In this document: positions 23,142-30,718 of the stretch, piece by piece
Numbering within the stretch: position 1 is the first letter of the stretch
Layout of the letters: the number at the start of each line of letters is the position of its first letter
Origin: a virus
DNA: 36,440 nt
Strand: one strand, 5' to 3'
IMG/VR virus record: IMGVR_UViG_3300049825_000251
Location: 1-36,440 of that record
Program-made: the position numbers and the translations under genes
Notes under the pieces: generated by a model
Told to the model about the DNA's origin: nothing
Database searches by the model: none
What the model saw: the letters and a program-made list of their open reading frames with translations, nothing else

Positions 23142-25416
23142 AATCAAGAACACGCCTGTACAGGACATTAATCAGAATAAGAAGCAAAATGCCACATTTG
23201 TGCGTATGAAAAATATGATGGATGTGAAAATGGCATCTTATTTGCGTTATCTTGGTACAAAGAACGCAGTAAATCGTGCAACAGATTATCACTATCTATG
23301 TCTTGCAGTTACAGACAGTACAGCCCCTGTAAACGGCATTGATTATATTCACCCCAGTGTAAAGCCAGTAGTTGATTATGCTACAGCAGTTATTACAAAG
23401 GGTCTAATGCCCAATGGTGAAGTTAATTTTGAATTTGTGCCAGAAGAAGAAGGCGATAGTGACGCGGCAAGACAAGCAAGCCGTATGGTTAGCAAAGTTG
23501 TTAACCAAATGAATGACCCACACTTTATTATCAATCGTTGGGCAATGGATTCCAACATGCACAAAAATGGTATGATGATGATCAAACCAGTGCGTGAAAA
23601 GATTGATCGTTATATTGAAACTGAAGGTACTAACGAACAATTAAAAGCATTTGAATTACAAGCCGCTGATGCTGGCCTAACTGCATTTCGCCAAAGCAAG
23701 AGACAAATTAATGTTGACATGCAAAAAGTAATGGCAGAAAGCAAACAAGCATTTGGTGAAGAACAAAATAACTTTGCTGAAGGTATGATTGATCGGCAAG
23801 TTGAAGCAATGCGTATGCCATCAGATGATGTTGACTTAGATGCGTTTAATGCTGAACATGTGTCAGCAGATGAAGCAAAACTAAACAGTCAAGAACAATC
23901 AGTTCGTGATGCTATTAGTCGTAACACAACATACAGAGCAAAATATAAATTAACTGGTTATAACATCAACATCAAGTTCCATCCGATTGCACAGCACTAT
24001 TGGATTTGTGATCCTACAGTTCCTGAAATGAAAGATCAGCCATTCTGTGGCTACTACGATCCAATGACAATTCAGGAAGCAATGGACTTGTACCCAGGGA
24101 TGAACTTAGAAGACTTCCGTCAATATGCCGAATACAATATGAATGGCGCATATCAAGCAGGTTCAGTATTAAACAACTTGGCTATTCACGCTCGTGACTC
24201 AGTTCCAGTTATGGGTATTCCAGTTAGCAGTGCAGCCAGTGCAGATCCAGATAGTCGTCAAGTAAGTATCGTTACCGTATGGAACAAGTTTGACATTGAT
24301 GGCGATGGCGAATTAGAACTTGTTGAATTAATCTATAGTGGTTCATACATTATCAGTGCTCGTGAAGTAGAATTTATTCCTGTTGCTAACATGTGCCCAA
24401 AACCATTGCCAGGAAACTTTTATGGAATGAGTATTGGTGAATCAGTTATTCCAATGCAGGAATACAACACAAGTGCTGCTCGTGCAGAGATTCAATTGGG
24501 CTTGCTGACAGCAACACCACGCATTGGTGTCAAGCCAGATAGATTAGACTTTGAGATGTTACAAGATGGTGAAAGTGCTATCTTTGTATTGGACAGCAAG
24601 TTTAATCCAGCAACTGACATTTATCAAATCCCACCACCAAGTGGCAACTTGCAATTCTTAGAAGTTGCAATGAATCGTATCCAACAAGATACAATGGCCA
24701 TGGTTGGTATGACTACACCAAGTGATGTGTTCAACCCAGAAGTAATGGCTCCAGGTAACTCGGGTATTAAATTGCAAATGGCATTGAGTCCTAATCAGAT
24801 TATCCAAGACAACACAGTACGCAATGCTGCCGAAGGTCTTAAAGAAGCAATTTGGTTGGTATGGCGCACACTTATTCAATATGGTGATGACTATGGTGTT
24901 AAGAAGTTAGCACAAGATAGCCATCCAGAAAAGAAGCCACTATTCTTAGATTATCAATCATGGGATGACATGAACTTTTGCGATCGCAAACAAGTTCACT
25001 TAGAATTAGCGTTAGGCATGATGAGTGATGAAAACTCATTGAACCGTTTACAACTAATTCGTAAATGTCAGACTGAAGTGTTACAACTAATTGATGGACT
25101 TGCCAGTTCAGGTGCAGCCAGTATTGAACTTATTAAGAAAATGATCAAGCCATTTGAAGATACTTTGTATGCACTTGGTGTTAAAGATTGTGATGCTTAC
25201 TTGCCAAGTGATCAGGAACTACAAGTATTAGTACAAGCCGCACAGCAACAATCACAGAACAAACAGCCAGGTCCACAAGATAAGAAAGCATTGGCCAGTG
25301 CTAATTTGGATGACATTAAGGCCAAGCAAATTGAAATGGAAATTGCTGGTACAGATGCTGAAAGTCAATTAGACTTCATGAGCATGGCAGCAGGCGATCC
25401 AAAAGTTTATTCTTAA
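23134..25416 (+). CDS. Portal protein (P22-like), 760 aa
   Basis: Follows terL after the endonuclease insertions. Portal features: SVKPVVDYATAVITKGLMP near the N-terminus, GNFYGMSIGESVIPMQEYN in the middle (the clip/wing region pattern), and a long helical stem region GLKEAIWLVWRTLIQYGDD. Length is close to the P22 portal (about 725 aa). Twelve copies form the ring at one capsid vertex that serves as DNA channel and motor docking site. The C-terminus is Gln-rich and helical (QAAQQQSQNKQPGPQDKK). Start ATG 23134 overlaps the upstream gene. Confidence 0.9.
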   Translation: MLEIKNTPVQDINQNKKQNATFVRMKNMMDVKMASYLRYLGTKNAVNRATDYHYLCLAVTDSTAPVNGIDYIHPSVKPVVDYATAVITKGLMPNGEVNFEFVPEEEGDSDAARQASRMVSKVVNQMNDPHFIINRWAMDSNMHKNGMMMIKPVREKIDRYIETEGTNEQLKAFELQAADAGLTAFRQSKRQINVDMQKVMAESKQAFGEEQNNFAEGMIDRQVEAMRMPSDDVDLDAFNAEHVSADEAKLNSQEQSVRDAISRNTTYRAKYKLTGYNINIKFHPIAQHYWICDPTVPEMKDQPFCGYYDPMTIQEAMDLYPGMNLEDFRQYAEYNMNGAYQAGSVLNNLAIHARDSVPVMGIPVSSAASADPDSRQVSIVTVWNKFDIDGDGELELVELIYSGSYIISAREVEFIPVANMCPKPLPGNFYGMSIGESVIPMQEYNTSAARAEIQLGLLTATPRIGVKPDRLDFEMLQDGESAIFVLDSKFNPATDIYQIPPPSGNLQFLEVAMNRIQQDTMAMVGMTTPSDVFNPEVMAPGNSGIKLQMALSPNQIIQDNTVRNAAEGLKEAIWLVWRTLIQYGDDYGVKKLAQDSHPEKKPLFLDYQSWDDMNFCDRKQVHLELALGMMSDENSLNRLQLIRKCQTEVLQLIDGLASSGAASIELIKKMIKPFEDTLYALGVKDCDAYLPSDQELQVLVQAAQQQSQNKQPGPQDKKALASANLDDIKAKQIEMEIAGTDAESQLDFMSMAAGDPKVYS

Positions 25417-25419
25417 ATA
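25414..25419 (+). promoter_or_regulatory. TAAATA element 8, overlapping the portal stop
   Basis: TCTTAAATAAATTTG begins in the TAA stop and precedes the GTGTTATAAT of the next gene. Partly forced by the stop codon, so weaker than the others. Confidence 0.25.
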
Positions 25420-25424
25420 AATTT

Positions 25425-25434
25425 GTGTTATAAT
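25425..25434 (+). promoter_or_regulatory. TATAAT element before endonuclease-like gene B
   Basis: GTGTTATAAT, identical to 21947-21956, 21 bases before ATG 25456 and followed by AAAGGA as ribosome site. Confidence 0.4.
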
Positions 25435-25455
25435 TAGACTTTGAAAGGAATAGAA

Positions 25456-25728
25456 ATGTTGAAACCGTATAATCACGAGTATCATAGACAAAAAGATGGA
25501 GCCAAAAGAAGAAATATTGATTGGCAGTTTACATATGACACATGGATGGAATGGTGGGGAGATGATATTGTCAATAGAGGCAAAGGTGATAAACTTTGTA
25601 TGGCTCGTTATGGCGACATTGGTCCTTACAGCGTTGAAAATTGTAAAAAGATTACGCATAGTCAAAATTGTAGCGAAGGACAAAAGGGAATACTTAAACC
25701 AAGAAAAGCAAAGGAAATGACAATATGA
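25456..25728 (+). CDS. Homing-endonuclease-like protein B, 90 aa, no NUMOD3 tail
   Basis: Start chosen at ATG 25456 with AAAGGA about seven bases upstream; the longer TTG-start frame would run through that site. The product has the full core shared with A and C (FTYDTWMEWWGDDIVNRG, then LCMARYGDIGPY), but ends soon after at KAKEMTI, so it lacks the NUMOD3 DNA-binding repeats and may be a decayed or trimmed copy. ATGA overlap with the next gene. Confidence 0.65.
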   Translation: MLKPYNHEYHRQKDGAKRRNIDWQFTYDTWMEWWGDDIVNRGKGDKLCMARYGDIGPYSVENCKKITHSQNCSEGQKGILKPRKAKEMTI

Positions 25729-26078
25729 TATCAGAAGACGCAGTAGAAGCATACAATAGAAGATTAACGATTGACACAAGCAATCCTAAAAAACTTACGC
25801 CAAGTCAGCGAGACGCTGTTAAACAATACGGTTCAATTGCTGAATCACTTTTAACAAATCGCGACTTGGCTATGTTTATACATCATTTCAAATTTGAAGT
25901 GAACGATGTACTTGCAAATATTAGAACACATACTGAAGAAGCAAATTGCGAGCGTATTGCACTTGCCAATCAGTTGAGTGGTATAGATAGTTTTATAAAC
26001 ACTTTAAAAAGTGCTGTATATAAAAAGAATGTATTGGTCAGGGCAGAAACTACTGGTATTACGGATAGTCAGCCTTAA
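25725..26078 (+). CDS. Unknown helical protein between portal and scaffold, 117 aa
   Basis: Starts in an ATGA overlap. Charged, all-helical sequence (NPKKLTPSQRDAVKQYGSIA; RTHTEEANCERIALANQLSG). No family recognised; the position between portal and scaffold suggests a head-assembly helper. Confidence 0.6.
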   Translation: MISEDAVEAYNRRLTIDTSNPKKLTPSQRDAVKQYGSIAESLLTNRDLAMFIHHFKFEVNDVLANIRTHTEEANCERIALANQLSGIDSFINTLKSAVYKKNVLVRAETTGITDSQP

Positions 26079-26086
26079 CACGATAC

Positions 26087-26092
26087 TAAATA
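26087..26092 (+). promoter_or_regulatory. TAAATA element 9, before the scaffold gene
   Basis: GATACTAAATAGAAG, 43 bases before ATG 26136; the leader carries AAAAGGAAA, so a conventional ribosome site is used. Confidence 0.45.
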
Positions 26093-26135
26093 GAAGTGAA
26101 GGTAACCGCAAGGCCCTTAACAAAAGGAAAAATTA

Positions 26136-27299
26136 ATGGAAACAACGATCACCCCTAATGCTCCACAGAGCACGGGCACTGAACAAAGCGCAGTTCCAAG
26201 TTTGGATTTCATAGCCGCTAAAATGACCGCTATGCGTGAAGGCACACAGCGTAATCAAATTAGGCCTACTGAACAGACTGCAACAGGAGAAGATGATGCG
26301 GCAGCAGAATCAACCTCTGTGGCACCCAGCAATTATGCTGATGCTGAAGTTGCTGACACCAGTGACAATGAATATGCAAGCGACAATCAAGACTCAGATG
26401 CCCATGAAGATGTAAGCACTGAAAGTAATGATTCTTCAGCAGATGAATTAATTGACTTCTTAGAATTTGCGGATTCAAATCCAAAAGCAAAATTCAGGTT
26501 CATGAAAAATGGAAAAGAAGTTGTAATTGATGCTAAGAAAGCCGCAGCAATTCTGGGTCAAGGAAGCGCAATACACGAAGAAGCACGCCAACTGAAAGTT
26601 GATAGAGCAGAGTTTGATGAATATAAAACTCAGGCCAAGCAACAACAAGATGGTTTACTTTTAGCAATGGAATTTACCGTCCAACCTAAGTTGCAAAAAG
26701 CGTACTCTGAAATTGTGAAAACACAAAATTACCAGACTACATTTCAGCAACAATTAGCACGGACACAGGATCCAGCACAAGTTGCAAGGATTCATGCAGG
26801 GATGGCGCAGAATGAACAATACATTCGTCAGCAACAACAGACCATTGGTAAGTTGAAGCCGCAAGTGGATCAGTTTAGACAAGCCCGTGCTCAGCAGGTA
26901 GCGGAACAAGTACAAACTTCGCGCAAAGGATTTACTGACAAAGAGTTGAAAAACGATTATGTCTTTAATGAGATTCGTGAGAAGATTGCAAAAGTTTGGC
27001 CTTTATCAAAAGGTGAGATGGTTCCAGGGATTCCAAACATTGACTTGATTTCAAGCGATGAACAATTGCTAAGTTTGATCCGTGATGGATTGAAATATAG
27101 AGATAAACCTGCTACAAAATCAGCAGGGGCAAGTATGGCAGCGTTAACATCACGCAAAGGTTCAAGTAGCCAGCGTAATAATAACGATAGCGATATTAGC
27201 AAACTTCGTGAACAAGCCAAGGGCGGCGATAAAAAAGCCGCTGACAACCTATTAGTTCAACGACTACAGAGTATTCGTTCTGGTAGGGGTGGACGATAA
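26136..27299 (+). CDS. Capsid scaffolding protein, 387 aa
   Basis: Directly upstream of the capsid gene with SD AAAAGGA. The N-terminal ~110 residues are acidic and disordered-looking (EDDAAAES, DNQDSDAHEDV). A short strand segment FRFMKNGKEVVIDAKKA follows, then a long coiled-coil region rich in Gln and Glu (QQQDGLLLAMEF to QQVAEQVQTS), and a basic C-terminus ending RSGRGGR, the part that usually contacts coat protein. Scaffold directs prohead assembly and leaves before or during packaging. Assignment rests on position and composition. Confidence 0.8.
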   Translation: METTITPNAPQSTGTEQSAVPSLDFIAAKMTAMREGTQRNQIRPTEQTATGEDDAAAESTSVAPSNYADAEVADTSDNEYASDNQDSDAHEDVSTESNDSSADELIDFLEFADSNPKAKFRFMKNGKEVVIDAKKAAAILGQGSAIHEEARQLKVDRAEFDEYKTQAKQQQDGLLLAMEFTVQPKLQKAYSEIVKTQNYQTTFQQQLARTQDPAQVARIHAGMAQNEQYIRQQQQTIGKLKPQVDQFRQARAQQVAEQVQTSRKGFTDKELKNDYVFNEIREKIAKVWPLSKGEMVPGIPNIDLISSDEQLLSLIRDGLKYRDKPATKSAGASMAALTSRKGSSSQRNNNDSDISKLREQAKGGDKKAADNLLVQRLQSIRSGRGGR

Positions 27300-27325
27300 T
27301 AACCATAATTTAAGGAAAATATATC

Positions 27326-28498
27326 ATGGCAGAAATTACAACCAGTCAAATTGGTAACGGTACTACATCTTACGGATCAGATATTGTTGTTAAAGACTTA
27401 GACTTAGATGTCTCAAACCGTGTCAAAGATGACACTCCAGTGCTCAACATGGCGATGAGCAAAAAGCGTAAAGTTAACAGCACACTACCATTGTGGACTG
27501 ATGACATTTACCGCGCTCCAGCAGTGCAAGCACAAGTTGAAGGCGCTACAGTTGCTACATCTCAAGCAGAGAGCAATCAGCGTTACAACTTAGGTAACTA
27601 CACACAGATTTTCAGTACAGTTATTGCTGCTTCTGGAACTGCTCGTGCTGTTATGCAATCTGGTGGTGACCCACAAGCATACCAAGAGGTTAAGCAGTTG
27701 ATCGAATTGATGTTCGATGTGGAATTACAATTAGTTCGTAACGACCAAATCGGTACAAAGTATGCTGGTCAAACAGGTACAGCGTCTGGTCTACCATCAG
27801 GCCAAACTGGTCGTCGTATGGGTTCATTGGCTTCTTTCGCTGGTACTCAATCTTTCAATACAACATCTGGCACATTGTCAGGCTTAGATACTTTCACTAA
27901 CAACGAGTCTACTGACTCTGCGTCACAAGGTTCTAATGTATTGAACATCAATGCTAACGGTAGCAACTTCTACTCTGGCACATTTACTAACCAGTTCTTC
28001 AGCCCAGCGTTATACAAGCAATTGGTTACTGTTGCTGAAACTCGTTACAATGCAAAAATCCGCACAGTAGTTGCGCCAACTTCTTTACGCACAAGTCTTA
28101 GTGACAACATGCCACAAAGTCGTGGTATCAACCGTGTTGATTCTGCTCGTGGTGACACTATCCAGACTTATGAAGGTGACTTCAATTACACATACGAAAT
28201 CTTTGATTCTTGGATCATGGATCAAGTTAACGCCAATGCAATTTACTTCTTGAATGAAGATGTTATTCAGTGGGGTTCATTGCGTGACTTAGGTCCTAAC
28301 AACGAAGTATTCAGTAATGCTGATGCTTCATTGGATCAATTTATTTTAGAAGGATCACTTATTGTGCGTAACCCAGCAGGTGTTGGTATTCTAAACAACA
28401 TCACTGCAGGTACAACTGCTCAAGCCTCTTTACCAGGTGCTCGTCCAGCAGCCTTGGTACAGCGTGTAAACAGCGGTGCAGGCGATGTTACTCCTTAA
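27326..28498 (+). CDS. Major capsid protein, DUF5309/SU10-like, 390 aa
   Basis: Preceded by TTAAGGAA. The N-terminus has DTPVLNMAMSKKRKVNST and LPLWTDDIYRAPAVQAQVEG, followed by NYTQIFSTVIAASGTARAV and a YQEVKQLIELMFDVELQLV helix, the order typical of DUF5309-type HK97-fold coat proteins (the SU10-like group of podoviruses). Length is normal. Highly regular codon use compared with neighbours (GGT, CGT, GCT frequent), as expected for the most abundant virion protein. Followed by a strong terminator. Confidence 0.85.
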   Translation: MAEITTSQIGNGTTSYGSDIVVKDLDLDVSNRVKDDTPVLNMAMSKKRKVNSTLPLWTDDIYRAPAVQAQVEGATVATSQAESNQRYNLGNYTQIFSTVIAASGTARAVMQSGGDPQAYQEVKQLIELMFDVELQLVRNDQIGTKYAGQTGTASGLPSGQTGRRMGSLASFAGTQSFNTTSGTLSGLDTFTNNESTDSASQGSNVLNINANGSNFYSGTFTNQFFSPALYKQLVTVAETRYNAKIRTVVAPTSLRTSLSDNMPQSRGINRVDSARGDTIQTYEGDFNYTYEIFDSWIMDQVNANAIYFLNEDVIQWGSLRDLGPNNEVFSNADASLDQFILEGSLIVRNPAGVGILNNITAGTTAQASLPGARPAALVQRVNSGAGDVTP

Positions 28499-28523
28499 TT
28501 CTTAATAGAGTTAAGTTAACACA

Positions 28524-28550
28524 GAAAAGACCCTCCGGGGTCTTTTCTTA
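28524..28550 (+). terminator. Strong intrinsic terminator after the capsid gene
   Basis: Perfect 10-bp stem GAAAAGACCC (28524-28533) / GGGTCTTTTC (28538-28547) with a TCCG loop of the stable UNCG type, then TTA. The uracil tract is inside the 3' arm. TAAATA element 10 follows seven bases later, again pairing a terminator with a candidate new start. Confidence 0.9.
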
Positions 28551-28556
28551 TGACAC

Positions 28557-28562
28557 TAAATA
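28557..28562 (+). promoter_or_regulatory. TAAATA element 10, five bases before a start codon
   Basis: CACTAAATAACACTATG: lies between the capsid terminator and ATG 28568, with no Shine-Dalgarno between. Because the terminator should stop upstream transcription, something here must restart it, which makes this the most persuasive copy. Confidence 0.6.
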
Positions 28563-28567
28563 ACACT

Positions 28568-29146
28568 ATGAGCAACCAACCAGAATATTTAGATGATACA
28601 GACCCTGAAAAGAATTGGGACTATTACCGCCAAGATCATGGAGGTATGATTACAAGCCACAATGGCATAGCAGATAAACTGCTTCAAAATGATGACCTTT
28701 ATCGTAGCATGAAGGGTGACTGGATAAGAACCAGTAACAATCAAAGTGGTAATATTGCTATTACTACTGGTCGTGAAGATGGTAAATTTTACATCAAACG
28801 CGAACAAAAAAATACTGAAGCCATTAAGGCTGGCGTAAGAGAATACAGAAAAACTGCTGAAGCAGGTATGATAGATCCAATGGCACCTATTGGTGATGAT
28901 GGAAAACTAACTTACAAGTGGATGGATCTTCCTTCTGTAATTGCTATTCGCATCAGTGATCAATACTTTGATGGCATTCCTTGGTCAGCATTAAAGAATG
29001 ACAGAACACTCAAAGCACAATTCTACAGAGTAGTGGAGTCTGAGTATCCTGACTATATTTGTTACCCTGGCGGTAAGTTGCCCATCCCAGTTGCGGTTCC
29101 ATACCCAACTAAAAAGGGTGAAAAGAAATATTTCAAAGGAAGATAA
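28568..29146 (+). CDS. Unknown protein downstream of capsid, 192 aa
   Basis: Start set at ATG 28568 (MSNQPEYLDDTDPEKNWDYY) because the earlier in-frame ATG 28550 lies at the terminator and upstream of TAAATA element 10. The protein is hydrophilic, with a TGREDGKFYIKRE beta-hairpin-like stretch and a compact C-terminal part (SVIAIRISDQYFDGIPWSAL and a YPGGKLPIPV turn). Many phages place a head-completion or neck protein here. No family recognised. Confidence 0.6.
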   Translation: MSNQPEYLDDTDPEKNWDYYRQDHGGMITSHNGIADKLLQNDDLYRSMKGDWIRTSNNQSGNIAITTGREDGKFYIKREQKNTEAIKAGVREYRKTAEAGMIDPMAPIGDDGKLTYKWMDLPSVIAIRISDQYFDGIPWSALKNDRTLKAQFYRVVESEYPDYICYPGGKLPIPVAVPYPTKKGEKKYFKGR

Positions 29147-29147
29147 C

Positions 29148-29513
29148 ATGGGAAGACCTTTTAGAGAACATTATATTGTGTTTAATAACCAGCGCCAAAA
29201 TGCAATCAAGCGAGGTATTACTTTTGAATTTACATATGACTCCTGGGTTGATTGGTGGGGGTCTGATATTGTAAATCGTGGTAAGGGCAAAGGCAAGTTA
29301 TGCATGGCTCGCAAAGGAGATACAGGTCCATATCATCCAGACAATGTTTTCAAACTGGAGTTTGAACTAAATGTAAGTCAAGCACAAAAAGGCAGACCTT
29401 CGCATAAAAAAGGTGTCCCACAAAGTCTTGAATCAAGATTAAAAAATAGCATTGCTCAAAAGGCCATACATGCTGAAAGAAAATTAAAAAAGGAAATTGA
29501 ATTATGTTTGTAA
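29148..29513 (+). CDS. Homing-endonuclease-like protein C with partial NUMOD3-like tail, 121 aa
   Basis: Start at ATG 29148 with AAAGGAAG upstream; a longer TTG-start frame would overlap the previous gene. The core is shared with A and B (FTYDSWVDWWGSDIVNRG, then LCMARKGDTGPYHPDNV). The tail GRPSHKKGVPQSLESRLKNS is a single NUMOD3-like unit. At DNA level the PYHPDN region is close to gene A. It overlaps the adaptor start by ten bases. Confidence 0.7.
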   Translation: MGRPFREHYIVFNNQRQNAIKRGITFEFTYDSWVDWWGSDIVNRGKGKGKLCMARKGDTGPYHPDNVFKLEFELNVSQAQKGRPSHKKGVPQSLESRLKNSIAQKAIHAERKLKKEIELCL

Positions 29514-30709
29514 TTCCAACTGGCGATGCCTTAGTAGAGTTTATTAAAGACTTTACTGGCTCAACTAATGATGCGGAGATTAAGCAGTGCGTGTTCATGG
29601 CAGAAATGTCAATGAGAAACATTGAATTACCAGCGTTACGCAGTGATCCATATGCTCCAGAAAACATTGGTGTTGCTGATGCTCAGGGTCGTATCCCTAT
29701 TCCAGGTGATATGAACAAACCAATCTTGTTTTTTAAACAAGGTCAACAAGTTACTACCACAGCAACAGCAACTGGCACAAGCGGTCAGTTTACTATTTTG
29801 CTTACAAGTACACCATCACGCACAATATCAAATAACATGAGTGTTACAGGTACAGGGATTGGTGCAGGTGCTACAATTAGTAATGTCAGCACAGGTATTA
29901 GTGGTGCAACTATTACATTAAATGTAGCCAACACAGGTACAGTATCAGGAACCTTAGTATTCAGCACAACTGGTAATCAAGCAAGTCAAGTAGGTCCTTG
30001 GATTGTGTATGATCGTGTTGGTGATCGTGACATTATTACACAAGGAATGATTGCACAATTGTATTTGCAACCAGTGAATGTGCCAGCAGTTATCCGTGGT
30101 AAGTTCTCTGAAGTATATAACAAATATCAATTCTTGCCATATGTTGCTCAAGGTGACTTGATCAACATGTATTACTACAAAGCATGGCCTTTGTTGTTTG
30201 CTCCAGTCACAGATGAAGTTATCAGTGCTACTGGCACAGTAGGCACTATTACAGGCACTGGTCCTTGGACTGCTCTAATTACAGGCATGACTGGTGTAGG
30301 TGACTTAGAAGCAGGCGATCAAATTTATGCATTAGCAGGCACTGGTAGTTTAGGCACTGGTGGTATCTACACTGTAGTAAGTGTTGATAGTCCAACCAGT
30401 ATTACTTTTAGAGCCACTGGTGGAACAATTCCCACAGCAGGCACAGTTACTGGTGTTACACAAACTGGACAAACTGTTCAGAATAACGCAGTGTTACAAA
30501 CATGGCCAGAAGGTTATGTGTATAGTACTCTGCGTGAGTATTACATTAAACGACACAACGATACAGATGCCGCAGTATATCAACAAAAGTTTGAATTGGC
30601 AATGAACACAGTCGAAGATCAAAACAACTTGGGTAAATGGTCTGGTGGTCACACACGATTAACCTCAGTATGGCAACCAAGACAGTATCGTCAATACAAT
30701 ATCAAATAA
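29504..30709 (+). CDS. Head-tail adaptor with inserted beta modules, 401 aa
   Basis: Residues 1-80 (IPTGDALVEFIKDFTGS, AEMSMRNIELPALRSDPY, GRIPIPGDMNKPILFF) and later segments (IVYDRVGDRDIITQGMIA, YNKYQFLPYVAQGDLINMYY, YVYSTLREYYIKRHNDTD, WSGGHTRLTSVWQPRQYR) look like a podovirus adaptor/tail-tube-A type protein that joins portal to nozzle. Two foreign-looking Thr/Gly-rich inserts interrupt it: about residues 84-155 (core SVTGTGIGAGATISNVS) and about 240-317 (TGTVGTITGTGPWTALITG). The first resembles modules of the tail proteins. Uninterrupted adaptors are shorter. Assigned from context and composition. Confidence 0.6.
   Translation: MFVIPTGDALVEFIKDFTGSTNDAEIKQCVFMAEMSMRNIELPALRSDPYAPENIGVADAQGRIPIPGDMNKPILFFKQGQQVTTTATATGTSGQFTILLTSTPSRTISNNMSVTGTGIGAGATISNVSTGISGATITLNVANTGTVSGTLVFSTTGNQASQVGPWIVYDRVGDRDIITQGMIAQLYLQPVNVPAVIRGKFSEVYNKYQFLPYVAQGDLINMYYYKAWPLLFAPVTDEVISATGTVGTITGTGPWTALITGMTGVGDLEAGDQIYALAGTGSLGTGGIYTVVSVDSPTSITFRATGGTIPTAGTVTGVTQTGQTVQNNAVLQTWPEGYVYSTLREYYIKRHNDTDAAVYQQKFELAMNTVEDQNNLGKWSGGHTRLTSVWQPRQYRQYNIK
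29752..29970 (+). repeat. Type II-like module inserted in the adaptor
   Basis: Encodes TGTSGQFTILLTS, then MSVTGTGIGAGATI, then an STGIS...NTGTVSGTLVF end. Compare the modules at 4797-5006 and 34150-34360. The match is looser than between those two. Confidence 0.45.
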
Positions 30710-30718
30710 GGATCGCAC

